From NCBI GenBank assembly GCA_900129675.1, contig FSRD01000003.1:868001-932000 (forward strand): a stretch of DNA of 64,000 nt. Reading direction: 5' to 3'. Below are positions 26,201 to 34,450 of this stretch, piece after piece. Both the position numbers and the translations under genes were made by a program. The notes below the pieces were generated by a model that saw nothing but the letters and a program-made list of their open reading frames with translations, was not told the origin of the DNA and ran no database searches. The DNA is from Bradyrhizobium erythrophlei. GTDB taxonomy: Bacteria; Pseudomonadota; Alphaproteobacteria; Rhizobiales; Xanthobacteraceae. Every line of letters starts with the position of its first letter. Position 1 is the stretch's first letter.

Positions 26201-26719
26201 CGCGAGCGCGACCTACTCGATGGTGAGGGGGTTGCCGATTTCGTCGGCGGCTTTGCGGCGGCGGCGGCATTGCTCGGCAATGATGTAGAGCTCTACCACC
26301 TCGATACCAGCGCGCCATCGACGCCAAAGGCTCGCACGGTTGCCGAAGAGATCGCGCGGGTGGTGCGGGGACGATTGACCAATCCCCGCTGGATCGAGGG
26401 TATGCTCGGCCACGGTCATCGTGGCGTGGCCGAGATCGCGCAAGGCGTCGACGCGCTCTACGCCTTCGCGGCGACGACCCGTGCCGTGCCCGGCCATTTG
26501 TTCGATCTCACCCACGATGCCCTGATCGCGGATGAGGCCGTGCTCACGAGGATGATTGAAGCCAGCCCTGCAGGCGCGGCAGCCATCGTCGCGCGACTGC
26601 GCGATGCGCTGGCGCGCGGGCTTTGGGTCGCGCGGCGCAATGCAGTCGCCGGCGAGTTGGACCGCGCCATCGCGAAATCGCCGGGTGATAGCGGTCCATC
26701 GATGGAGGCCGCACAGTGA
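23294..26719 (+). CDS. cobN: CobN, cobaltochelatase large subunit
   Basis: This 1141-residue subunit inserts cobalt into hydrogenobyrinic acid a,c-diamide together with CobS and CobT, which are not in this window. Typical CobN/BchH segments are LGTHGTLEWLPGKALALS, PFIVNNPGEAVQAKRR, DLWASTSLRTGGDDLAQAL and EGMLGHGHRGVAEIA. It is somewhat shorter than the usual 1200-1280 residues but reads through cleanly from N- to C-terminus. It overlaps cobG by four bases. Confidence 0.95.
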   Translation: MHLLASNVAKLDEADAAVDLEQSPADVVVLSFADSDLSALAAAWRSDAEVLPALRLASLKQLRHPMSVDLYVERVVAHARMVIVRCLGGFEYWRYGLEIIVSTARSNGILFAALPGDDRPDPRLAEISTVTSETLSRLDRFFREGGPENLRQALGFVGSLLGRDTSWADPMPVGPAVGFSADGHTVPLPDLFGAVDKRPVALVLFYKASLLAADTAPICALMAALEAENLAPVAVAVSSLKDPAAAEVLERLIAVRRPAIILNATAFSALREDGTTVLDAADVPVLQVVLASNSQEAWASSPRGLSPSDLAMNVVLPELDGRLLSRAISFKTEDEFDSRIEFASVRHRPCPDRIEFVARLAARWVKLGETPRAERRLALVLSDYPARAGRAGYAVGLDTAESVVQIAKLLHAEGYDVGEVGLCAADVQRLLSGDCAGIDIAVNTYASWLKAFPPSLQNEIENSWGAPIAENDVFSFPVLKAGKLLVFLQPDRGLAGDRKAGYHDTSIPPRHAYVAFYAWLREQARIDALIHLGTHGTLEWLPGKALALSAQCWPEAVTGPLPVIYPFIVNNPGEAVQAKRRLSAVTIGHLTPPLSAAGLHGAAAELEALVEEYAEAGGLDRRRLDLLEGAIIDCAWTSGLAAECNLSRGEPARDAIVKLDARLCDIKELSIRDRLHVFGRPPADDAQSSLVEAIVAAAGTVVTGAQRQRIEGAVRSSASHEEKALLAALDGRRVSPGPAGAPSRGRADVLPTGRNLTTLDPRSIPTRTATTIGLRAADEVVRRYLQDHGDYPRSLVIDLWASTSLRTGGDDLAQALAYLGARPVWDTSSNRVTGVEILPLAKLERPRIDVTLRISGLFRDIFETQIALLDQAIRRIADLDEDDADNPIAGARRRGDDIARIFGGAPGSYGAGTAALTLDSTWGAREDLGEAYLSAVTHSYGGAQAAMPAGDGFRTRVSLADALVHPQDDRERDLLDGEGVADFVGGFAAAAALLGNDVELYHLDTSAPSTPKARTVAEEIARVVRGRLTNPRWIEGMLGHGHRGVAEIAQGVDALYAFAATTRAVPGHLFDLTHDALIADEAVLTRMIEASPAGAAAIVARLRDALARGLWVARRNAVAGELDRAIAKSPGDSGPSMEAAQ

Positions 26720-28023
26720 ATCGGGCCGTGGCATTCGAGGTGAAGGGCTGGTGCCCCGGTGCATTGACGCCGATGCAAAGCGGTGACGGATTGATCGTGC
26801 GCGTACGCCCACGGTGTGGAATGTTCAGCCTGGACCAGCTGGTCGTTCTTGCCGATGCCGCACGGCGTTTCGGCAACGGTCATATCGACCTCACGCGGCG
26901 CGCCAATCTGCAAATCCGCGGTGTCGGCGAAGAAAATCTGCCGGGGCTGCAAGACGTGATCGGAACGCTTGGGCTTCTCGACCCGACACCGGAACAGGAA
27001 TCGGTGCGCAACGTAATGATCAGCCCGCTCGCGGGGATCGACCCGGCCGAGGTGTTCGATATCAGCGGCATCGCCGGGGAGCTCTCACGAATGCTCGCGT
27101 CCGAGCAGGATCTCTGGGCGTTGCCGTCCAAGTTCGGCTTCGTCGTCGACAGTTGCGGCAGCTTGACGCTTGCGGGCGAGCGCGCCGACATTCGTCTTGC
27201 CGCTATCCGCATCGGCGCAACCCCGGCGGTCGCGGTCGGTCTCGACACGTCGGCCGGAATCGAATGGCTGGGCTCGGTCTCTCCCGCAACCGCCGCTGCA
27301 GCTGCGATGGAAGCCGCGTACGCCTTCCTCAAGGTGATGTCGAACGGGACGCGGCAACGCATGCGGGACCTTTCCGTTGAAGGCCTTGCCCTTGTCCGAT
27401 CGGCGATGAAGCGACGGCTCGATCCGCTGACGCGCGATCCACCAAAAATCGATGTGTCGCTGGATCGGCGTGTTGGCCTGCTTGATTTGGGCCTGGGCCG
27501 GTTCGCCGTGGGCGTCGCAGCGCCTTTCGGCCGCGTCGAGACCGATCAGCTTCGCAAATGTGCCGGCGAGATGGCGGCTTTCGGTGTCAAGGAAATCAGG
27601 CTGTCACCCTGGCGTATCCTGTATGCCGAGGTCGTCTCGGCGCCGGCAGGAAATGCGATCCTCGCTGCCGCCGCTGCCGTCGGCTTCATTGCCGAATCCG
27701 GCGATCCGCTGCTTGGAATCGAAGCATGTCCGGGCGCGCCGGCCTGTCGGTCGACGAACCTCGATACCCGCGGCGATGCCCGCCGGCTTGCCGCGTTGTT
27801 ACCGCAGGTAGGCTTTGAAGGGACCGTTCATGTCTCCGGTTGCGCCAAGGGGTGCGCCAGATCCGACGCGGCGGACCTCACGCTTGTCGGCGCTGATGGT
27901 CTCTACGGGATCGTCCGTAACGGAACCGCCCAGGATCGGCCTGCACGGCGTTGTTCGTTCGCAGCGCTTGTTGCTGATCCCGGCGCGATCCTCGGCCGGC
28001 CCGAAGGGCGCCATCATGAGTGA
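26716..28023 (+). CDS. cobG: CobG, precorrin-3B synthase
   Basis: This 435-residue oxygen-dependent monooxygenase has sulfite/nitrite-reductase-like repeats. It contains LTRRANLQIRGV in the N-terminal half and the cluster cysteines in ACPGAPACRS and VSGCAKGCARS. CobG hydroxylates precorrin-3A using O2, so it marks the aerobic pathway. It overlaps cobN by four bases and cobH by eight. Confidence 0.93.
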   Translation: MNRAVAFEVKGWCPGALTPMQSGDGLIVRVRPRCGMFSLDQLVVLADAARRFGNGHIDLTRRANLQIRGVGEENLPGLQDVIGTLGLLDPTPEQESVRNVMISPLAGIDPAEVFDISGIAGELSRMLASEQDLWALPSKFGFVVDSCGSLTLAGERADIRLAAIRIGATPAVAVGLDTSAGIEWLGSVSPATAAAAAMEAAYAFLKVMSNGTRQRMRDLSVEGLALVRSAMKRRLDPLTRDPPKIDVSLDRRVGLLDLGLGRFAVGVAAPFGRVETDQLRKCAGEMAAFGVKEIRLSPWRILYAEVVSAPAGNAILAAAAAVGFIAESGDPLLGIEACPGAPACRSTNLDTRGDARRLAALLPQVGFEGTVHVSGCAKGCARSDAADLTLVGADGLYGIVRNGTAQDRPARRCSFAALVADPGAILGRPEGRHHE

Positions 28024-28648
28024 ATTTCGCAGCTATATCCGGGATGGAGCCGAGATTTACCGTAACTCGTTTGCGATCATCCGCGCTGAAGCCGATCTCT
28101 CCCGTTTCAAGGAGAACGAGGAAAAGGTGGTGGTCAGGATCATCCACGCCTGCGGCATGACCGATATCGCCGGCGATATCGTGATGTCCCCGACATTTGC
28201 CGCAAGCGCACGCGCGGCCTTGCTGCGGGGCGCGCCGATCCTGTGTGATGCAAAAATGGTCGCGCACGGCATCACGCGCAACAGGCTGCCTTGCGACAAC
28301 AGGGTCATGTGCACGCTCGACGATCCCGCCGTTGCAGGCCTCGCTGCGGAAGCCGGTAATACGCGCTCGGCCGCGGCCCTGGAACTCTGGCGGCCTTATC
28401 TCGACGGCGCCATCGTCGCCATCGGCAATGCGCCGACGGCGCTGTTTCGGTTGCTTGATATGCTCGACGAGGGCGCGCCGCTTCCCGCCGCCATCATCGG
28501 TGTGCCCGTCGGCTTCGTGGGCGCAGCCGAATCCAAGGAAGCGCTTGGATTGCAGACGCGGGTGCCATTCCTTGTCGTGCGCGGTCGCAGAGGCGGGAGC
28601 GCCATGGCCGTTGCGGCAGTCAATGCGCTGGCGAGTGAGCGAGAATGA
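28016..28648 (+). CDS. cobH: CobH, precorrin-8X methylmutase
   Basis: This 210-residue enzyme moves the methyl group from C-11 to C-12 to give hydrogenobyrinic acid. The catalytic histidine is H44 in IIHACGMTDIAGDI, one residue off the well-studied Pseudomonas denitrificans enzyme. Later segments IGNAPTALFRLL and GVPVGFVGAAESKEAL are typical. The ATG at 28016 overlaps the cobG stop; the longer frame is a shadow. cobI overlaps its end by four bases. Confidence 0.95.
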   Translation: MSEFRSYIRDGAEIYRNSFAIIRAEADLSRFKENEEKVVVRIIHACGMTDIAGDIVMSPTFAASARAALLRGAPILCDAKMVAHGITRNRLPCDNRVMCTLDDPAVAGLAAEAGNTRSAAALELWRPYLDGAIVAIGNAPTALFRLLDMLDEGAPLPAAIIGVPVGFVGAAESKEALGLQTRVPFLVVRGRRGGSAMAVAAVNALASERE

Positions 28649-29403
28649 CAAGCTTTGACGCGATCGCGGGAACCGCCAGCGGCGGCACACTCTACGGCAT
28701 CGGCGTCGGACCGGGCGACGTTCGCTATCTGACGCTGCGGGCGGCAACCCTCGTGCGCGATGTCGACGTCGTGGCTTTTTTCGCCAAGCGGGGGCTGCAG
28801 GGAAATGCCCGCGGCATCGTCGACCCTCTGATTGAAATGGGGCGCAGCGAGCTCCGGCTGGAATATCCAGTGACCGACGAGATCCCGCCCGAGGATCCTT
28901 CCTATCAAAGGCAGATCGGCCGGTTCTACGAGGAAAGCGGCGCTGCGTTGATGGAGTTGCTGCGCCAAGGCAAGTCCGTCGGGCTTCTGGCCGAAGGAGA
29001 TCCATTCTTCTACGGTTCCTTCATGCATATGTGGCGCCGTCTCGAAGGCGACTTCCCGGTCGAAATTGTCCCCGGCGTCACCGGCATGTCAGGCTGCTGG
29101 ACGCGCGCCAATGCGCCCATCACCTGGGGCAATGACATCCTTTCGGTATTGCCCGGGACTTTGGGCGAGGAGCAATTGACGCGCCGGCTCGCGGAGACCG
29201 ACGCCGCCGTCATCATGAAAGTCGGCAAGAACCTCGCAAAGGTCCGCCGGGCTGTCGAAGCGGCTGGATTGATGTCGCGCGCGATTTATATCGAGCGCGG
29301 CACCATGCAAGGGGAGCAGATCATGCCCTTGTCCGAATGTCCCGATGGCAGGGGCCCTTACTTTTCGATGGTGCTGATCCCCGGTCAGGGGAGGCGGCTG
29401 TGA
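28645..29403 (+). CDS. cobI: CobI, precorrin-2 C20-methyltransferase
   Basis: This 252-residue SAM-dependent tetrapyrrole methylase has GIGVGPGDVRYLTLRA near residue 18, LLAEGDPFFYGSF in the middle and VPGVTGMSGCW-like substrate-loop residues. These assign it to the C20 methylase (CobI/CbiL) and not to other corrin methylases. It overlaps cobH by four bases and cobJ through GTGA. Confidence 0.93.
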   Translation: MTSFDAIAGTASGGTLYGIGVGPGDVRYLTLRAATLVRDVDVVAFFAKRGLQGNARGIVDPLIEMGRSELRLEYPVTDEIPPEDPSYQRQIGRFYEESGAALMELLRQGKSVGLLAEGDPFFYGSFMHMWRRLEGDFPVEIVPGVTGMSGCWTRANAPITWGNDILSVLPGTLGEEQLTRRLAETDAAVIMKVGKNLAKVRRAVEAAGLMSRAIYIERGTMQGEQIMPLSECPDGRGPYFSMVLIPGQGRRL

Positions 29404-30167
29404 GCGGCTCGCTCGTCGTCGTCGGCCTTGGACCGGGATCGATCGATCTACTGACGCCGGCGGCGGGGCGGGCGCTGCAGGCAGCAACGGATCTCGTTGG
29501 ATACGAAACCTATCTCGATCGAATTCCAAACACTCTCTTCGCCGGTTGCCGTCATGCTTCCGGCAATCGCGTCGAGATCGATCGGGCACGCCACGCGCTC
29601 ACGCTTGCCGCCGAAGGCAAAAGCGTCGCCGTTGTCTCGGGCGGCGATCCCGGTGTATTCGCAATGGCGGCTGCGGTTTTCGAAGCGATCGAAGCCGGCA
29701 ATTCCGCCTGGCGAGACCTCGATATTCGTGTCGAGCCCGGGATCACGGCGATGCTTGCGGCTGCAGCCGAAGTCGGCGCGCCGCTCGGCGGAGACTTCTG
29801 CGCGATCTCGCTGTCGGACAATCTGAAATCATGGGACACGATCGAACGACGCCTGCGGGCCGCGGCCGAAGGCGATTTCGTCATTGCGCTTTACAATCCC
29901 GCTTCCCGCGCAAGGCCACATCAGCTCGGGCGCGCTTTCGATCTGTTGAGAGCGACAAAGTCGCCGCAGACCATCGTGCTCTTCGTCAGAAGTGCCGCGA
30001 CAGCCGAAACACGCGTCGTCACGACAACGCTGGCCGAAGCGGATCCTGCCCATGCCGACATGCGGACGCTGGTCATCATTGGATCAGCGGCAACACGGCT
30101 CATATCGCGAAAGGACCACGGCCCGTGGGTCTATACGCCGCGGGCGGAACAGGACGTCGTGCGATGA
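29400..30167 (+). CDS. cobJ: CobJ, precorrin-3B C17-methyltransferase
   Basis: This 255-residue ring-contracting methylase contains VVGLGPGSIDLLTPAA at the N-terminus, VVSGGDPGVFAMAAAVFE, and DFCAISLSDNLKSWDTIERRL, the CobJ/CbiH signature. I chose the GTG at 29400 because it overlaps the cobI stop (GTGA) and gives the standard N-terminus. Its last 37 bases overlap the end of convergent cobK, an unusually long antisense overlap. Confidence 0.93.
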   Translation: MSGSLVVVGLGPGSIDLLTPAAGRALQAATDLVGYETYLDRIPNTLFAGCRHASGNRVEIDRARHALTLAAEGKSVAVVSGGDPGVFAMAAAVFEAIEAGNSAWRDLDIRVEPGITAMLAAAAEVGAPLGGDFCAISLSDNLKSWDTIERRLRAAAEGDFVIALYNPASRARPHQLGRAFDLLRATKSPQTIVLFVRSAATAETRVVTTTLAEADPAHADMRTLVIIGSAATRLISRKDHGPWVYTPRAEQDVVR

Positions 30168-30904
30168 GCAAGCCTCTGTTCGAGCCAAATCATGGCCGCC
30201 TCGGCATTTTCGACGGCATGTCCGCGCAATTTGGGTGGACGCGCCATCATCACGACCGGAATCCCAAAATTGCGTGCGGCTTCGATCTTGGCGTAGGTCG
30301 CCGTTCCGCCCGAGTTTTTGGAGACGAGAACATCGACCTTCTCCTGCTCGAGAAGCGTCGTTTCCGCCTGCAGATCGAAGGGGCCGCGACCGGACAACAA
30401 TTTGATATCGGGCGGCAGCGCGACGTCTCCGGGCGGGTCGATGGTGCGCGCGATGTAATGATGATGAGGGCTGCTTGCGAAGGCGCCAAGCTCCAGGCGG
30501 CCCAACGTCAAGAAAACCCGGCGGGGGTTTGGCCCAAGCGCGTCGGCGGCGGCTTCGGCGCTCGCGACGTGAAGCCAGCTGTCGCCCGGCTGGCGCTCCC
30601 AGGCAGGGCGTACGATCGAGGCGAGCGGGATCGCAAGCCGTGCGCAGGCGACCACGGCGTTGGACGAGATTTGATCGGCGTAGGGATGGGTCGCGTCGAT
30701 GACCGCGTGCGTTGCGCTCTGCCTCAGCCAGGCCACCAGACCATCAGGGCCGCCGAAGCCTCCGATCCGCGTTGGAACGGGCTGCGTTTTGGGGCTCGCG
30801 GTGCGCCCGGCGAGGGAAAGGGTGACATCAAAACGCGGGTCGGCCGCAAGCAGACGCGTCAGCTCCGAGGCCTCCGTGGTACCTCCGAGGATGAGAACGC
30901 GCAT
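30131..30904 (-). CDS. cobK: CobK, precorrin-6A reductase
   Basis: This 257-residue NAD(P)H-dependent reductase starts MRVLILGGTTEASELTRLL, the typical CobK/CbiJ opening, and contains VIDATHPYADQISSNA and VLVSKNSGGTATYAKIEAAR. It lies on the minus strand inside an otherwise plus-strand set: its end overlaps cobJ by 37 bases, and its start is 13 bases from divergent cobL. ATGs at 30913 and 30919 would lengthen it slightly. Confidence 0.93.
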   Translation of the reverse strand: MRVLILGGTTEASELTRLLAADPRFDVTLSLAGRTASPKTQPVPTRIGGFGGPDGLVAWLRQSATHAVIDATHPYADQISSNAVVACARLAIPLASIVRPAWERQPGDSWLHVASAEAAADALGPNPRRVFLTLGRLELGAFASSPHHHYIARTIDPPGDVALPPDIKLLSGRGPFDLQAETTLLEQEKVDVLVSKNSGGTATYAKIEAARNFGIPVVMMARPPKLRGHAVENAEAAMIWLEQRLAHRTTSCSARGV

Positions 30905-30917
30905 CGAGGCCATCTCC

Positions 30918-32153
30918 ATGAGTGCTGAGCCCGCAACCTGCACGGAGAAGCGCTGGCTGTCTATCATCGGCATCGGTGAGGACGGCGTGGAGGGGCTGTG
31001 CTCCGTGGCGCGGCAGCTGATCGGGTCGGCGGAACTGGTCGTCGGCGGCGCGCGCCATCTGGAACTGGCGGGCGATCTTATCCACGGCCGGCGTCTTGCC
31101 TGGCCCAGTCCCATGAGCGACGCGTTTGGCGAGGTCAGGCGGCATCGCGGACGTTCTGTCGTGGTTCTCGCGAGCGGTGACCCCTTTTATTTCGGCGTTG
31201 GCAAGCAACTCGCGGCATTTGTCCCGGCTGAGGAGTTCGTTTGCCTGCCGCAGCCATCCGCCTTCAGTCTTGCCGCAGCACGGATGGGCTGGTCGCTGCA
31301 GGAGGTTTCGCTTGTTTCGCTGCATGGCCGCGCGCAAGAAGGCATCATTCGACACCTGCAGCCCGGCGCACGCATCCTGGCGCTCTCCTGGGACGGTGCT
31401 ACGCCTGCGCACCTTGCCGAGCTTCTCGACGCGCGTGGCATGGGGCGATCGCGGATCACGGTGCTGGAGGCGATGGGGGGCCCTCGCGAGCGGATACGTC
31501 ACGCGACGGCATCGCATTTTGAGATCGAGGAAATTCTCCCGCTCAATACGATCGCCATCGAGGTGATCGCGGAACCGGAGGCGGCGCTCATTGCCCTTGC
31601 ATCCGGCCTTGACGACGCGTTCTTTGAGCATGACGGCCAGCTAACAAAGCGCGAAATTCGCGCCGTGACCCTTTCGTCGCTGGAACCGCGACATGGCGAA
31701 CTGCTCTGGGATGTCGGGCTCGGTGCGGGCTCGATCGCGATCGAGTGGCTGTTGCGGCATCCCTCGTTGAGCGCGATCGGCATCGAGGCGCGCAACGACC
31801 GGGCCGCCCGGGCCGCCCGCAACGCGGCAGCACTCGGCGTGCCGGAACTACAGATCGTGCAAGGCCGCGCACCGGAGGCTCTGGCGGGGCTTGCCAGACC
31901 GGACGCAGTGTTTGTCGGCGGCGGCATGATGGATGATGGTGTGTTCGAAACGGTCTGGGCAGCTCTAAAACCTCGCGGCCGCCTGGTGGCCAACGCGGTG
32001 TCGCTCGAGACCGAGGCCCGGCTGACCGATTATTTCGGCCGTTTCGGCGGCGAGCTCATTCGACTGCAGGTCGCGAGAGCCGAGAAGGTGGGTACCATGT
32101 CCGGCTGGCGCCCGACGATGCCGGTTACGCAATGGCGAGTGAGGAAGCCATGA
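30918..32153 (+). CDS. cobL: CobL, precorrin-6B C5,15-methyltransferase (decarboxylating)
   Basis: This 411-residue fusion has an N-terminal CbiE-type methylase (SIIGIGEDGVEGL, VVLASGDPFYFGVG) and a C-terminal CbiT-type class I methylase (LLWDVGLGAGSIAIEWLL, then IGIEARNDRAARAARNA). It methylates C5 and C15 and decarboxylates the C12 acetate. The ATG at 30918 is the start that retains the CbiE N-terminus; the frame from 30699 lies inside cobK. It overlaps cobE by four bases. Confidence 0.94.
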   Translation: MSAEPATCTEKRWLSIIGIGEDGVEGLCSVARQLIGSAELVVGGARHLELAGDLIHGRRLAWPSPMSDAFGEVRRHRGRSVVVLASGDPFYFGVGKQLAAFVPAEEFVCLPQPSAFSLAAARMGWSLQEVSLVSLHGRAQEGIIRHLQPGARILALSWDGATPAHLAELLDARGMGRSRITVLEAMGGPRERIRHATASHFEIEEILPLNTIAIEVIAEPEAALIALASGLDDAFFEHDGQLTKREIRAVTLSSLEPRHGELLWDVGLGAGSIAIEWLLRHPSLSAIGIEARNDRAARAARNAAALGVPELQIVQGRAPEALAGLARPDAVFVGGGMMDDGVFETVWAALKPRGRLVANAVSLETEARLTDYFGRFGGELIRLQVARAEKVGTMSGWRPTMPVTQWRVRKP

Positions 32154-32533
32154 TCGTCGCCGGGATCGGATGTGGCCGCGGGACATTGTCCGAAGACATT
32201 GTGAGTTTGATTCTCACGGTTCTTGCGGGGTTTGGAATCGCGCGCGAGAAACTCGATGCGATCGCGACCGAAGCGTCGAAGGCGGATGAGAGCGGGATTG
32301 CATATGCGGCGCAATCGCTGTCGGTTCGTCTTGTTCGGTGTTCGCTTGCGGATCTGGATGGGGCCGCCGACAGGGTCGTGACGCGCTCTTCGCGCGTTCA
32401 GGCGCTCAAGGGTGTTCCGTCGATCGCGGAAGCATCGGCGCTCGTCGCGGCGGGTCGCAATGCACGGCTGCTCGGCGCGCGGGTCGCGGCCAACAAGGTG
32501 ACCTGTGCCATCGCCATCAGTGAGGCCTCATGA
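32150..32533 (+). CDS. cobE: CobE, CbiG C-terminal-like cobalamin synthesis protein
   Basis: This 127-residue protein matches CobE, equivalent to the C-terminal domain of CbiG: VAGIGCGRGT at the start, ATEASKADESGIAYAA in the middle, and SVAEASAL-like and GARVAANKVTCAIA near the end. CobE is needed for aerobic corrin synthesis although its exact role is not settled. The ATG at 32150 gives an ATGA overlap with the cobL stop; an ATG six codons earlier is possible. It overlaps cobM by four bases. Confidence 0.9.
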   Translation: MIVAGIGCGRGTLSEDIVSLILTVLAGFGIAREKLDAIATEASKADESGIAYAAQSLSVRLVRCSLADLDGAADRVVTRSSRVQALKGVPSIAEASALVAAGRNARLLGARVAANKVTCAIAISEAS

Positions 32534-33291
32534 CCGTTCACTTCATCGGAGCCGGACCGGGGGCACCCGACCTGATCACCGTGCGGGGACGTGATCTTAT
32601 CGCGGCGTGCCCGGTCTGCCTCTATGCCGGTTCTTTGGTGCCGAAAGCTCTGCTCGGCTATTGCCCGCCCGGAGCCAGTATCATCGATACGGCGTCGCTG
32701 TCGCTCGACGAGATCGTTGCAGAAATCGTGCGTGCCACCGAGCGCGGCCAAAACGTCGCCCGCCTGCATTCCGGAGATCTGTCGATCTGGAGCGCGCTCG
32801 GCGAACAGTTGCGGCGCCTGGATGCCCTCGATATCCCGTACACGGTCACGCCGGGCGTTCCCGCCTTCGCTGCGGCCGCCGCGGCGCTGGCCAGGGAATT
32901 GACATTGCCCGAAGTGGCGCAATCGGTGGTACTGACCCGAACTCCCGGACGCGCCTCAGCGATGCCCGCGACCGAAAATCTGCAGGCGTTCGCCGCAACC
33001 CGCGCGACACTGGCCATTCATCTTTCGATTCACGCGATCGACAAGACCGTCGCGGAGCTGCTTCCCGCTTATGGAGAGGACTGCCCGGTTGCTGTCGTGT
33101 TTCGTGCCAGCTGGCCTGACGAGCGGATCATCCGGGCGACGCTCGGCACGATCGTAGCGGAGGTCAAGAAGACCGATATCGAGCGCACGGCGCTGATCAT
33201 CGTCGGTGACGTACTGGCAGCGCGCGATTTCCGGGACAGCGCACTCTACGACAGCGGATATCGCCGGCGATTCCGCGGAGGCGGCGCATGA
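32530..33291 (+). CDS. cobM: CobM, precorrin-4 C11-methyltransferase
   Basis: This 253-residue tetrapyrrole methylase has the motifs HFIGAGPGAPDLITVRG, CLYAGSLVP, LHSGDLSIWSALGEQ and YTVTPGVPAFAAAAAAL, which are specific for CobM/CbiF. It catalyses methylation at C-11 to give precorrin-5. It overlaps cobE by four bases and ends 8 bases before the end of convergent cbiD, the gene proposed to act next. Confidence 0.95.
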   Translation: MTVHFIGAGPGAPDLITVRGRDLIAACPVCLYAGSLVPKALLGYCPPGASIIDTASLSLDEIVAEIVRATERGQNVARLHSGDLSIWSALGEQLRRLDALDIPYTVTPGVPAFAAAAAALARELTLPEVAQSVVLTRTPGRASAMPATENLQAFAATRATLAIHLSIHAIDKTVAELLPAYGEDCPVAVVFRASWPDERIIRATLGTIVAEVKKTDIERTALIIVGDVLAARDFRDSALYDSGYRRRFRGGGA

Positions 33292-33299
33292 TCGAACCG

Positions 33300-34406
33300 C
33301 TATCCCCAGCGTCCGACGATGTTGCCTTCGCGGTCGAACACGGCGACATCGAGGGTGCTCGGCGATCCGTCGAGAACCTGCGCAGCGGTCTTCCACGCAG
33401 CCCTCGCAACGAACTGACCGATCGGGATCCCGCGCTGCTCTGCTTCGCGCAAGACCTGCAATGCCGTATTGGCGTCACGGCAGAGTTCGATGAGATCGGC
33501 CGGCGCATCCGCCTCCCGGAGAAGTTCCGCAAGCCAGATACGGTCGACGCTGCCAGACTTGGAGTGCAGATCGAGCAGTCCCTGTCCGAGCTTCGTCATC
33601 TTGGCAAAGCCTCCGGCGATGGTGATGCGCGGGACCGGGTGTCGTTTCGCATATTTCAGCATGCCGCCGACGAAATCGCCCATGTCGATGAGCGCGGTTT
33701 CGGAAAGACCGTACAGCTTCTGAACGGCCGTCTCGGAAGTCGACCCGGTGGAGCCCGCGATGTGTGTGAGGCCGCTCGCGCGTGCCACGTCGATACCGCG
33801 GTAGATGGAGTGGATCCAGGCCGCACAGGAATAGGGCACGACAATTCCGGTCGTTCCCAGGATCGAAAGTCCACCGACAATGCCGAGACGCGCATTGAGC
33901 GTTCTGGCGGCGAGCGCTTCTCCACCGGGAATCGAGAGTTCGACGATAACGTCGCCGGAGGCTCCGAAGCGCTCCACCACTTCGCGAACCGCCGCTCGCA
34001 TCATCTCGCGCGGCACCGGATTGATGGCGGGCTCACCCGGCGGGATCGGAAGGCCGGGTTTGGTCACCGTCCCCACGCCTTCGCCCGCAGCAAAGGTGAC
34101 GCCGGACCCTGGCGTACCCGCTCTCACCGTCGCCTTGATCAGGGCGCCATGCGTGACGTCGGGATCGTCGCCGGCATCTTTCACGATGCCGGCGGTCGCG
34201 CCCCCGTCGAACGTTTCGGAGACCGCAACCGCGAAACTGACGCGCGCCCCGCTGGGAAGCCCTATCTCGACGGGATTCGGACACTCACCGGTGACCAACG
34301 TCTCGTAGGCCGCCCGTGTCGCCGCCGTCGCGCAAGCACCCGTGGTCCAGCCGCGCTTGAGCGGCTGGCCCGGTTTCCTTTGATTCGCGTCTGCGGCGTC
34401 GTTCAC
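33300..34406 (-). CDS. cbiD: CbiD, precorrin-5B-type C1-methyltransferase in place of CobF
   Basis: This 368-residue protein has the CbiD signature GWTTGACATAATRAAYE at the N-terminus, then GVGTVTKPGLPIPPGEPAINPVPR and a glycine-rich GSTGSTSETAVQKLYGL region. CbiD is the C1 methylase of the anaerobic pathway; in the aerobic pathway this step belongs to CobF, which I do not find. It lies on the minus strand between cobM and cobA. Its assignment to the C1 step here is inference from pathway completeness. Confidence 0.92.
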   Translation of the reverse strand: MNDAADANQRKPGQPLKRGWTTGACATAATRAAYETLVTGECPNPVEIGLPSGARVSFAVAVSETFDGGATAGIVKDAGDDPDVTHGALIKATVRAGTPGSGVTFAAGEGVGTVTKPGLPIPPGEPAINPVPREMMRAAVREVVERFGASGDVIVELSIPGGEALAARTLNARLGIVGGLSILGTTGIVVPYSCAAWIHSIYRGIDVARASGLTHIAGSTGSTSETAVQKLYGLSETALIDMGDFVGGMLKYAKRHPVPRITIAGGFAKMTKLGQGLLDLHSKSGSVDRIWLAELLREADAPADLIELCRDANTALQVLREAEQRGIPIGQFVARAAWKTAAQVLDGSPSTLDVAVFDREGNIVGRWG

Positions 34407-34450
34407 ATTCTGCTCCGTTCGGGCGCAGCAAAACCTAGCACGATTTCGCC

